Shown here one piece after another: positions 1 through 7,572 of a stretch of DNA of 64,000 bases. Position 1 is the stretch's first letter. Every line of letters begins with the position of its first letter. Source of the DNA: EW11 sp035765635. Lineage in GTDB: Bacteria > Verrucomicrobiota > Verrucomicrobiia > Opitutales > Opitutaceae. A model generated the notes under the pieces. It searched no databases. It saw nothing but the letters and a program-made list of their open reading frames with translations, and had not been told where the DNA came from. Location: positions 47,705 to 111,704 of the forward strand of contig DASTWZ010000021.1 in assembly GCA_035765635.1 (NCBI GenBank), read 5' to 3'. The position numbers and the translations under genes are program-made.

Positions 1-51
1 CCGAGCGGCTACACCTGGATCGAGGAATATCTCAACAGTCTGGTGAAGTAA
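1..51 (+). CDS. C-terminal end of a pectate-lyase-like secreted protein (partial)
   Basis: Only the last 16 codons and the TAA stop lie in the window. The residues read PSGYTWIEEYLNSLVK, which resembles the 'GYTNIEEYLNSL' tail common in bacterial pectate lyases and related right-handed beta-helix proteins. The family call rests on this short motif alone. Other pectin-related genes in the window (PL22, DUF2264, a GH106 remnant) make it plausible. Confidence 0.45.
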   Translation, partial: PSGYTWIEEYLNSLVK

Positions 52-89
52 TTCCGGGCTCGCGACCGCGATAAATAGCAGGCCCGAAC

Positions 90-377
90 AGCGAATTTTT
101 TTAGCCGCAAAAAGGCGCAAAAAGCGCAAAGAGGATTTCGGGTTTGCGACGTCGCTCGCAATGGCCGTTCCACAACGCGGTTGGGCTATTGGTTTGTAAC
201 TCCAAACCCAAAAACCAGACCGCTCCCGAGCCAGGAATCTCTGAGCCGCGTCGGCCTAACAAAAATCCTCTTTGTGTATCCTGAGCCCCTTTGCGGCTAA
301 AAACTCACCATGGCAAAACCCTGCGCCTTTGCCCCGCGATGCCTTTCGCGGCTACAGTTTAATTTTATACGCTTTAG
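90..377 (+). repeat. 290-bp palindromic repeat family A, copy 1
   Basis: This is the first of five related copies (others near 6443, 12761, 31142 and 39853). It starts with an AGCGAA...TTAGCCGCAAAAAGG arm. A TTTGCGGCTAA arm follows near 287-301, and an outer arm near 345-377 contains CGCGGCTAC and ends in ATACGCTTTAG. The core includes a conserved stretch around GGTTTGTAACTCCAAACC. No convincing protein is encoded. The arms make it look like a small non-autonomous element with nested terminal inverted repeats. Confidence 0.75.
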
Positions 378-505
378 CGGAGCGCCGGCCTCCCGGGCGG
401 CCAACCTTTTATCGCGGCGCTAGCCGCGGACTCGCTTCGTCGCGAGAAGCGGCATCCTTGCCGATCGAGTCCGTCCGCGCCTTGTGGCGCGGACTATAGA
501 AAGAA

Positions 506-707
506 AATGCCGGCGTGGACGCCAGCGCTCCCAGTCGCAAGCGTGCTTTCCTCTCGTTTTTGTTTGCGCTGCCAGCGCCTCCTGCCGCTTGGAACGGCGC
601 ACTCGGCCGTCCGAGCGCCGGCGTCTCGCCGATGTCGAGGTATTGGCCGAGCGGCGGCGTTATCGCCGACGTCGGCCACTGGGAGCGCTGGCGTCCTCGC
701 CGGCATT
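506..707. repeat. Inverted-repeat element with 30-bp arms
   Basis: Positions 506-535 and the reverse complement of 678-707 match at 29 of 30 bases, starting AATGCCGGCG and ending GCGCTCCCAGT. The 142-bp interior is GC-rich and has no credible gene. Frames across the arms give the 'SAGVLAGI' type of translation often seen as spurious ORFs in this phylum. The rest of the 378-745 gap holds only further GC-rich partial palindromes. Confidence 0.65.
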
Positions 708-745
708 CATCTCGATGCCGGCTCAATCGTTAAAACATCGCTGAC

Positions 746-809
746 AAGGGGTCATGCCTTACCACTCACCTTCACGCAGGCAGAGGTAAATGGTAAAGCA
801 TGACCCCTT
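746..809. repeat. REPIN-like hairpin, family B, copy 1
   Basis: The arms are AAGGGGTCATGCCTTACCA and TGGTAAAGCATGACCCCTT, 19 bp with one mismatch, separated by about 26 bases. Copies recur at 4076-4130 and 4943-5006. The AAGGGGTCA ends match the terminal motif of the RAYT element near the right edge. It lies about 100 bp upstream of the PQQ-propeller gene and could also form a transcript hairpin. Confidence 0.75.
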
Positions 810-911
810 AATCGCCGCTTCCCCCGCCCAGACTGCCAAGCTTCCAGTTGATGAGGTTTTGGCGCGGCATTCGGGTTGAAGGGATGCTGCAGTGAGAGGA
901 GTTATAGCGGA

Positions 912-2099
912 ATGCATCGCCTTCTTCTCGCCCTTGCTCTCATTTTTCCGCTCCGCGCGCTCGCGGACTCGCCGATGTTTCGCGGAGACGCGGCGCACAC
1001 CGGCGTCTACGCGCCGCCGGCAAAACCGATTGCGGGAAAAATCGCCTGGTCCTACGAGCCCATCACCTGGGAACAGTATCAAGCGCTCGAGGACATGGAC
1101 GGCACGTTCATCTGGCCGACCACGCCCGCGGTCGTGGAAGGACGCATCTATTTTTGCGCAGGTCCGTTTTTCATCTGCCTCGATGAGGCCGGGAAACCGG
1201 TTTACCGTGTGCGTCTCGCCGGATGCAGCCTCGCGAGTCCGGCGATTGCCGACGGTCTCGCGTTTGTCCCTTCGGATGCCGGGGTCCTCGCCGCGCTCGA
1301 CGTTAAAAACGGCGATGTGCGTTGGACCGCGCGGATCGGCGGCGCATCCCAGCTTCGTCAGATCGATAACTGGGATGTCTATCAATCCTCGCCGACCGTG
1401 GCCGGGGGCGTGGTTTACATCGGTGGGGTGGACGGGCGCATTTACGCGATCGAGGCGCGCGATGGCGCGGTGAAATGGAGTTTTGCCACGGGCCGCGTCG
1501 TGCGCGCGACGCCGGCCGTCGCCGATGGACGCGTCTTCTGCGGCAGCTTTGATGGAAACGTCTACGCGCTGGACGCTGCGACTGGGAAACAGCTTTGGGC
1601 CGTGAACACGAAAACCCCTGGCGTGCCTTGGAACGCGGTGCAGGGATCGTGCGCCGTCGTCGATGGCCGCGTTTACGTGGGAAGCCGCAGCGCGCATTTT
1701 TATGCGATCGATGCCGCGGACGGAAAAATTCTTTGGCGCCACGACGCCAAGGGCGGCTGGGTGCCGAGTTCGCCCGCCGTGCGCGATGGCGTCGCGTATG
1801 TCGGCCAATCCGATGGAAACAAAGTGACCGCGCTCTCGGCCGATGGACATGTCCAATGGTCGTTCGACTCGCCGAACGAGACCTTCGCCTCGCCCGCGCT
1901 CGCCGGGGATGTCCTGTATGTGGCCGGTAACGACAACTACAACATGCGCGGCAAAGGCAGCCTCAGCGCCGTCGACATCAAGACCGGCAAATCCCTCTGG
2001 AATCTCGAACTCCCGGCCAGCGTCTGGTCATCCCCCGTCGTCGTCGGCGACACCATCTATCTCGGCTGCGCCGACGGAAAACTATACGCCATCAAATAG
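912..2099 (+). CDS. PQQ-binding-like beta-propeller repeat protein, secreted
   Basis: The protein has 396 residues. It starts with a typical Sec signal peptide (MHRLLLALALIFPLRALA), which supports the ATG at 912 over an in-frame start at 876; GAGAGGAG lies about 11 bases upstream. The body is a run of short repeats of the type 'GRVYVG..DGRIYAIDARDGAVKWSF', the tryptophan-docking pattern of PQQ or BamB-like propellers. No catalytic domain is visible. It could be a periplasmic binding scaffold or a quinoprotein fragment without an enzyme domain. The next recognisable sequence downstream is a broken gene on the same strand. Confidence 0.85.
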   Translation: MHRLLLALALIFPLRALADSPMFRGDAAHTGVYAPPAKPIAGKIAWSYEPITWEQYQALEDMDGTFIWPTTPAVVEGRIYFCAGPFFICLDEAGKPVYRVRLAGCSLASPAIADGLAFVPSDAGVLAALDVKNGDVRWTARIGGASQLRQIDNWDVYQSSPTVAGGVVYIGGVDGRIYAIEARDGAVKWSFATGRVVRATPAVADGRVFCGSFDGNVYALDAATGKQLWAVNTKTPGVPWNAVQGSCAVVDGRVYVGSRSAHFYAIDAADGKILWRHDAKGGWVPSSPAVRDGVAYVGQSDGNKVTALSADGHVQWSFDSPNETFASPALAGDVLYVAGNDNYNMRGKGSLSAVDIKTGKSLWNLELPASVWSSPVVVGDTIYLGCADGKLYAIK

Positions 2100-2209
2100 G
2101 CCGCGCGGCATCGCGCGCGCCGATATTTCTCATCCCGAAAAGAAAGGAGTCGCTTTCGGCGGAAGTTGCGCCCGAGGACCGACGAGGATTGCACGATTGG
2201 ACAACCCCA

Positions 2210-2485
2210 TGTCCCTGCTGCCCGACTCCGCGATTCAGATCCTGGAAGACGAGTGCGTCCTATCGGGCTCCATGATCTGGCCAATGATCGAAGCGTATTA
2301 CGGCTCCTCTGGCCCTAAAGCATGGCACGAGACCCCTTATTACCCAACGAGCAACGCGTTCATCGGCGATCTTGGAGCGAGAAAGAGACCTCGCCGCCGC
2401 TCTGATCGAATACCGCAAAGCCGCGGAATTTGACCCTGCGCCGGATATCTGCCGCGCTGCGATCGAGCGCCTCTCCTCTGATTAA
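2210..2485 (+). pseudogene. Remnant of an unidentified gene, split by a frameshift
   Basis: An N-terminal piece begins at ATG 2210 (MSLLPDSAIQILEDECVLSG). After about 55 codons the sense passes to another frame, which reads ERDLAAALIEYRKAAEFDPA and runs to the TAA at 2483-2485. The second part looks like a TPR-type helix pair. I do not recognise the family. The stop codon is directly joined to a GGGGTCA repeat arm, and the convergent MscS gene ends five bases further on. Confidence 0.4.
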
Positions 2486-2496
2486 GGGGTCATGCG
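2483..2496. repeat. Single AAGGGGTCATG arm between two convergent stop codons
   Basis: The stretch TAAGGGGTCA carries the TAA stop of the plus-strand remnant and, on the minus strand, the TGA stop of the MscS gene. It matches one arm of repeat family B but has no partner arm nearby. Confidence 0.6.
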
Positions 2497-4001
2497 CCCT
2501 GTGACAGGACGGCTTTCTCGCTGCGCTCGAAATCGACCCGGGTCCGCGGGAGGGATTCAGGGTAGTTCGTCTGGAGAAAATCGAGCAGTTGTTCGCGAAT
2601 GGCGCAGCGCAGGTCGAAAGCCTTGGACGCATCGGCCGCGCTGGCCAGTGCTCGCAGTTGTATCGTGTGCTCAGTCACGTCGGTGACCTGCAAACCCACC
2701 GCAGAGCCGTCCCACTCCGGCAGTTTCTTCACGATGCGCAGCAATTCGGCGCGCACCTCGCCGACCGGAATAGTATAATCACAATAAAAGAAAACCGTGC
2801 CGAGGAGATTGGCCGAGGCCCGCGTCCAGTTTTGGAAGGGATTATCTATAAAATATTGAATGGGCACAACCAGGCGCCGCAGGTCCCAGATGCGCACCAC
2901 GACGTAGGTAAGGGAAATTTCCTCAATCCTACCCCACTCGTTTTCCACGATCACGACATCGTTGAGCCGAATGGGCTGGGTCAGGGCGATCTGCATTCCG
3001 GCAAAAAGATTAGAGATCGTCCGCTGCGCCGCGAAGCCGACAATGATTCCCAGCACCCCGGCTGAGGCGAGAATGCTCGTGCCGAGTTGACGGACGGGTC
3101 CGAAAACCATCAACGCAGACGCTATGGTAAAGATGGCGATCACGAACAGCAGCGTTTTCCGCATCACCTGCACCTGGGTATGAACGGATCGGGCGCGGAG
3201 GTTGTTGGCGACCTTGACGTCGAAGTTTTCCAAAATGTTTTTTTCGACCAGCAGGACACCATGTGAAAGCACCCACCCGATCGAACAGACGAGGAGCAGG
3301 CTACCGGCGGTGCTGAGAAAGGCTTCATACCGCGGAGGAAGGCCGACCAGCGGAAGCGCCATGATGATCGCGAGGACCGGAAGGATGATTCGAGCTGTCC
3401 GAATGATCAATGTCGCGAGCAGATCGTCGATCGAACTGCGCGTGCGCCGCGTCCAGCGCGTGACCCCGTGTTCGACCAATCGCGTGAACTCCACGAACAA
3501 CCAGAGCAGAGCGATGAAGACCCCGATGTTGACCAGCTTGTCCACCACGACTTGCAGCGGGTGCGGCTGGCCTTCCGCACCCAGCCGAAGAAGAATGGGT
3601 GCGATTGCGAAAAACAGACCGTAGGTCCACAGAAGAAGATAAAGCGGCCGGGCCATGGCGTGCAGAATCAGCGGACGCCACTTAACGTCGGTTTCGTTTT
3701 TTTCCGGCGGATGCGCATGCCGGCGAAGCACCTGCTTTATACAATAAATCAACGCCGCCATCAGGCTCGTCGTTACGAGCGGGGCGATCAGATCCATGCC
3801 CGTAACCCGAGCGAAAAGAACCGTGTCCAATTTCGCCGCAAAACCTGGAGAAATCCTTTCGACCAGATGAGCCACTCCATCGCGCAACGACTCCGCGAGG
3901 CTGACAATGTACTGCTTGCCACTTAGAGCGGCGGCCCAATCGGTTTTGGGAGAGGCAGGCGGCGGAGTTTGAGCAAGGACGAGATACGCGGAATTCATCA
4001 T
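2490..4001 (-). CDS. MscS-family mechanosensitive ion channel
   Basis: About 503 residues. Several N-terminal membrane helices (roughly residues 65-275) precede the conserved MscS pore helix and beta domain. The pore region reads ILASAGVLGIIVGFAAQRT, followed by NLFAGMQIALTQPIRLNDVV and the 'EWGRIEEI' beta-domain signature. The C-terminal part (TIPVGEVRAELLRIV) is the usual alpha/beta domain. It is larger than minimal MscS and closer to the YnaI/YbdG-type layout, protecting against hypoosmotic shock. The start is uncertain: ATGs lie at 4001 and 3998, and TTG at 4016. The TGA stop lies inside a GGGGTCA repeat arm. Confidence 0.9.
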   Translation of the reverse strand: MMNSAYLVLAQTPPPASPKTDWAAALSGKQYIVSLAESLRDGVAHLVERISPGFAAKLDTVLFARVTGMDLIAPLVTTSLMAALIYCIKQVLRRHAHPPEKNETDVKWRPLILHAMARPLYLLLWTYGLFFAIAPILLRLGAEGQPHPLQVVVDKLVNIGVFIALLWLFVEFTRLVEHGVTRWTRRTRSSIDDLLATLIIRTARIILPVLAIIMALPLVGLPPRYEAFLSTAGSLLLVCSIGWVLSHGVLLVEKNILENFDVKVANNLRARSVHTQVQVMRKTLLFVIAIFTIASALMVFGPVRQLGTSILASAGVLGIIVGFAAQRTISNLFAGMQIALTQPIRLNDVVIVENEWGRIEEISLTYVVVRIWDLRRLVVPIQYFIDNPFQNWTRASANLLGTVFFYCDYTIPVGEVRAELLRIVKKLPEWDGSAVGLQVTDVTEHTIQLRALASAADASKAFDLRCAIREQLLDFLQTNYPESLPRTRVDFERSEKAVLSQGA

Positions 4002-4075
4002 GATTCTAGAGGGCAAAAGTCCTCGTCATCGGGATGAGTTTCCGACGCAAAACCTGACAAAATCCTGACAATAAA

Positions 4076-4130
4076 AAGGGCATGCCTTACCGTCGTCCTG
4101 CATTAAGGTAAATGGTAAGGCATGACCCCT
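4076..4130. repeat. REPIN-like hairpin, family B, copy 2
   Basis: The left arm AAGGGCATGCCTTACC is slightly degenerate. The right arm is AATGGTAAGGCATGACCCCT. It lies in the divergent gap between the MscS gene and the DUF5069 gene, so it may sit within or near both leaders. Confidence 0.7.
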
Positions 4131-4216
4131 CTTTACCATTCCGCGGCAAACTTGCGAAGCTTGCACGGGCGATTACGATGACGCGTTCGTCCAGGTAACA
4201 AACATTCCCATTCTTT

Positions 4217-4765
4217 ATGGCTAATCCCACTCCGACCGAGAAGACGTCCACACCTCCGGCGCCAAGCACTTTGGCGGCGGCCTATCTGCAGCCTTCCGCA
4301 AGCGCGGCGGGCGCGGTGAGCTATCGCGCTCCGGATCTGCGCAAGCATCCGCCCCGGAGTCCACGCACTCGGCTAGGTGGTTTCGCGCAACTGCCGCGGA
4401 TGATCGACAAAGCCCGAGCTGTCGCAGCGGGCACCGCAGGAGACTATCACTACAATTGCCCGTTCGATCAGCAAATCCTCGGCTTCACCGGCATCTCCGC
4501 CGACGCATTCATGGCCGAGATTAAAGCCGGTCGCACCGACTCCGAGCTGCTCGCGTTCATTCGCTCTCACCTCAATCCGAAACGCAGCGCGTCGGAAATC
4601 GAAAGTTGGTCGCGATGGTTCGAGACGTGGACGCCGAGCCTCCCGGAGAAACGCGAGTTCTTCAACAGCGTGCACCGTCAAAACGCGGCGCACCGCGATG
4701 ATATTTCCACTTGGTGCGATTGGGTGGAGCTGGATGACTTCGTGACCTTCGGCGGCCAACCCTAG
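4217..4765 (+). CDS. DUF5069 domain-containing protein
   Basis: 182 residues, cytoplasmic, with no signal peptide. The central signature is DLRKHPPRSPRTRLGGFAQL and PRMIDKARAVAAGTAGDYHY, followed by FDQQILGFTGISADAF; this is characteristic of DUF5069, common in Verrucomicrobiota and Planctomycetota. The function is unknown. The first ~30 residues are Pro/Ala-rich and may be a disordered extension. The gene stands alone, downstream of a family B hairpin and upstream of a truncated gene. Confidence 0.85.
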   Translation: MANPTPTEKTSTPPAPSTLAAAYLQPSASAAGAVSYRAPDLRKHPPRSPRTRLGGFAQLPRMIDKARAVAAGTAGDYHYNCPFDQQILGFTGISADAFMAEIKAGRTDSELLAFIRSHLNPKRSASEIESWSRWFETWTPSLPEKREFFNSVHRQNAAHRDDISTWCDWVELDDFVTFGGQP

Positions 4766-4781
4766 GCCGCGACGGCAGACG

Positions 4782-4942
4782 GTGGTTGCCCCAAATTCTC
4801 GCCGTTCATTCCGCCGAAGCATCATCGTTCTGATCGGCGCGTTGATCGCGTCACTCGGATCGACGGCTTCGGGTTTCGCTCAGGACGCCTTGGGGCAAGG
4901 TTTCAAGGCGCCCCCTGATTCCGCCAAGCCGCGAGTACGAAT
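4782..4942 (+). pseudogene. 5' remnant of a GH106-like (alpha-L-rhamnosidase type) gene
   Basis: A signal-peptide-like stretch (SIIVLIGALIASLGSTASGF) is followed by FKAPPDSAKPRV, which closely matches the start of mature GH106-like proteins ('FKNPPDSAKPRVWWHWMNG'). The match stops within two codons of a family B hairpin at 4943, after which the frame soon ends. The rest of the gene is absent, so this looks like a 5' stub left by a deletion or insertion at the repeat. The assigned start is GTG at 4782. Confidence 0.55.
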
Positions 4943-5006
4943 AAGGGGTCATGCCTTACCATTCAACATCGCACAAGGGATATTGAATGGTAAAGCATGA
5001 CCCCTT
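4943..5006. repeat. REPIN-like hairpin, family B, copy 3
   Basis: The arms are AAGGGGTCATGCCTTACCAT and its near complement ending GGTAAAGCATGACCCCTT, with ATTCAACATC/GATATTGAAT extending the pairing inward. It replaces the body of the upstream GH106-like remnant and ends 60 bp before the DUF2264 gene. Confidence 0.75.
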
Positions 5007-5066
5007 TTCCTGCGTGGCAACGTGACTCCCGCCGGCCTATTACGGTCTCACCTGAAGCGTTGACCT

Positions 5067-6359
5067 GTGAAAAAGGTTCGCGTGTTTCAAACCGTGAAAA
5101 CCCGGCGCGACTTTATGAAAACCGCAGCGGCTGCGGGCCTGCTGGCGACCAGCTCATTCGCAAGAGCCGAAACAAAAGCACCCGCAGCATCGGCGCTGAC
5201 GATTTCGGCCGGACACGATCTGACTCGCGCGCAATGGTGCGAAATCGCGCAACGACTTTCTTCCCCGCTGCTCCCCGCCTTGGCGGCGCGCGAGCTGAAA
5301 AAACGCATGCCGGTCGAGGCGCATCCACTCTCGCACGATCGACCGGAATACACCCATCTCGAAGCGCTGGGCAGATTGCTCACCGGCATCGCGCCATGGC
5401 TGGAATTGGGAGGAGACGATTCGCCGGAAGGCAAGAGCCGGGCCGAACTGGCAGCACTCGCACGCGAAGGGATCGATGCGGCGACGGATCCGAAATCTCC
5501 GGATTTCTTGAATTTTTCTCACGGGAAACAGCCTCTGGTGGACGCCGCGTTTTTGGCGCAGGCCATGCGGCGCGCGCCGACCGCGCTCTGGGCCAAATTG
5601 GATGCGCGTGTTCAGAAAAACGTCATCGCCGCTCTTTCTTCGTCCCGGGTGATCACTCCCTTCGAGAGCAACTGGAAGCTCTTCGCTTCGACTGTTGAAG
5701 TGTTCCTCCACGGCGTAGGAGAGCGCCGCGACGACGCGCGCTTGTTCGAAGGGCTACGCAAGCACCGCGCCTGGTATCTCGGTGATGGAGTCTATGGCGA
5801 TGGCTCGGAATTTCATTGGGACTACTACAACGCCTTTGTCATTCAGCCCATGCTGCTCGAAGCGCTTGAAAGCGTGGCCGGCGAGGCGGCGGAGTGGCAG
5901 GAATTCCTGCAACACGAGCGCGCACGCTTTGGCCGATACGCTGATCTGCAGGAGCGATTGATCGCGCCGGACGGCTCCTACCCCGCTATCGGACGGTCGA
6001 TCGCATATCGTTGCGGAGCATTTCAAGCACTTGCGATGGCGGCGTGGCGCGGACTGCTGCCGGCGCGGTTGACCGCAGGGCAGGCCCGCGTTGCGCTAAG
6101 CCGAGTCATCGCTCGCACCCTCGGCAGCCATGGAACTTTCGATCAGCAAGGCTGGCTCAAAATCGGACTGGCAGGCAGTCAGCCCGAGCTGGGTGAGTCT
6201 TATATTTCCACGGGCAGCCTCTATCTCTGCAGCGCCGCCCTGCTTCCCCTGGGCCTCGCGCCGTCAGCACCGTTCTGGAGCGCCCCCGCCGCGCCCACCT
6301 CATGGGAACAACTCTGGTCCGGCAAAAACCTACCCGCCGACCACGCGCTGAAGGAATAG
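5067..6359 (+). CDS. DUF2264 domain-containing protein with Tat signal
   Basis: 430 residues. The GTG start at 5067 is preferred over ATG 5115 because it retains the twin-arginine motif TRRDFMK ahead of a hydrophobic AAAAGLLATSSFA core, indicating folded export. The rest matches DUF2264: SPLLPALAARELKKRMPVEA early, GDGVYGDGSEFHWDYYNAFV in the middle and a GWLKIGLAG...ESYISTGSLYLCS C-terminal part. This alpha/alpha-barrel-like family is often found beside rhamnogalacturonan and other pectin genes; its exact reaction is not established. The preceding GH106 remnant suggests a former rhamnoside-degrading pair. Confidence 0.85.
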   Translation: MKKVRVFQTVKTRRDFMKTAAAAGLLATSSFARAETKAPAASALTISAGHDLTRAQWCEIAQRLSSPLLPALAARELKKRMPVEAHPLSHDRPEYTHLEALGRLLTGIAPWLELGGDDSPEGKSRAELAALAREGIDAATDPKSPDFLNFSHGKQPLVDAAFLAQAMRRAPTALWAKLDARVQKNVIAALSSSRVITPFESNWKLFASTVEVFLHGVGERRDDARLFEGLRKHRAWYLGDGVYGDGSEFHWDYYNAFVIQPMLLEALESVAGEAAEWQEFLQHERARFGRYADLQERLIAPDGSYPAIGRSIAYRCGAFQALAMAAWRGLLPARLTAGQARVALSRVIARTLGSHGTFDQQGWLKIGLAGSQPELGESYISTGSLYLCSAALLPLGLAPSAPFWSAPAAPTSWEQLWSGKNLPADHALKE

Positions 6360-6442
6360 GTCTCGAAGCACGCCCATCATAACCTTAAGCTTGACGCTCA
6401 GGCGGTGCGGCAAAATGCGAGGGAGCCGCCAGACCTCAAGCT

Positions 6443-6716
6443 GTAGCCGCGAAAGGCATAGCAGGGCAAAGGCGCAGGGTTTGCCACGGTGAGTTTTTTA
6501 GCCGCAAAAAGGCTCAAGATACGCAAAGAGGATTTTTGTTAGGCCGACGCGGCTCAGAGATTCCTGGCTCGGGAGCGGTCTGGTTTTTGGGTTTGGAGTT
6601 ACAAACCAATACCCTAACCGCGTTGTGGAGGAGCCGCTGCTAGCGACATTGCAAATCCGAAATCCTCTTTGCTCTTTTTGAGCCTTTTTGCGGCTACAAT
6701 TTTTTTGAAATCGCTG
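6443..6716 (-). repeat. 290-bp palindromic repeat family A, copy 2
   Basis: This copy is in the opposite orientation to copy 1. It starts GTAGCCGCGAAAGGCA, has inner arms TTAGCCGCAAAAAGGCTC and GAGCCTTTTTGCGGCTA, and ends TTTTTTTGAAATCGCT. Its right end overlaps the 3' end of the DUF1801 gene and supplies that gene's last codons and TAG stop. The remainder of the 6360-6693 gap holds nothing else that I can support. Confidence 0.75.
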
Positions 6717-7332
6717 TAGCGGCGCGTGAGTCCAGATATTTCCAATTCTGCTTTTTCCCTTCGCTCAGCCACTCGATCGTGGTCTGCAGGCGCTTTTCCC
6801 GGGTCTCGGGGCGCTTTGCGTCGGTGATCCACATGATATATTCGCGGCGATGACTCGGCGCGAAATTATCAAATGTCGCCGACGCTTTTTTGTTTTTACC
6901 CAACGCAGTCTTCAAATCCGCCGGAACTGGCAGCTCCTTGCCCGGCTTGGCCGCGCGTTTGATTTTCGAAGCCGGTGAATTCCGCTGTTCCACGGCGCTG
7001 CGCACACATGCGAGGAGCACGTCGTCTTTTGGCAAATCGGCGAGGGACGTTATCCTGCCGAACTGCCCCATGCCTGAACCGGCAGTATTGGTTTTCTCCA
7101 GCCGTTGGCCGACATCGATGTCGCGCCAGAAAAACAGCGAACAGTGCGCCTTGAAGGCGGCGAATCCACAGAGCAATCCTTTGTAATCGAAAAACGGACT
7201 GCCCCATTTGATGGTCTCGACGATTTCCGGGCAGCCTTGGTGAATGATTTTCCTCAGATGCTTCAGGATAGGCCGGGCGAACTCCGGCGCCTCCGCAATA
7301 TACGAATCAATCCGCGCGTCTTTTTTAGGCAT
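6694..7332 (-). CDS. DUF1801 / YdeI-OmpD-associated family protein
   Basis: 212 residues from MPKKDARIDSYI; ATG 7332 is chosen over the longer frame from 7380. The N-terminal half is a DUF1801 domain (FARPILKHLRKIIHQGCPEI...IKWGSPFFDYKG). The C-terminal half is the YdeI-like tail (LPVPADLKTALGKN...FDNFAPSHRREYIMWI). Cytoplasmic, function unknown. The natural protein probably ends near NWKYLDSR. The final residues AISKKL and the TAG stop fall in repeat family A copy 2, so the C-terminus has been extended by the repeat. Confidence 0.85.
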   Translation of the reverse strand: MPKKDARIDSYIAEAPEFARPILKHLRKIIHQGCPEIVETIKWGSPFFDYKGLLCGFAAFKAHCSLFFWRDIDVGQRLEKTNTAGSGMGQFGRITSLADLPKDDVLLACVRSAVEQRNSPASKIKRAAKPGKELPVPADLKTALGKNKKASATFDNFAPSHRREYIMWITDAKRPETREKRLQTTIEWLSEGKKQNWKYLDSRAATAISKKL

Positions 7333-7572
7333 AGGGAGTGGATTGAAGACGCAGCCTATCGTCCGCCGCCGCCGCGGCAAGAACGCCTATCTGCTGCGTG
7401 CCGGGGCGTGACGGGGGCGTAAATGTCGGTCGAGAGGAGAATTCCCCATGCCCGCTTTCTAGGCTGACCTAGTTTTAAACCGGGACAGTTGACCCACGTG
7501 TGCAGCCTACGCGCCTTGAGATCGGCCAGGAACGACGTTTGTTCGTCCGTTCTAGTTAAGAAAATTCGTCAT

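Noticed and set aside
272..803. Several overlapping ORFs of 60-105 codons near the left edge
   Set aside because: They run through inverted repeats in all frames and give the arginine-rich or 'SAGVLAGI' translations typical of repeat DNA.
746..5006. Regularly recurring palindromes that might be a CRISPR array
   Set aside because: Copies are kilobases apart, are themselves hairpins, and have no spacer structure or cas genes nearby.
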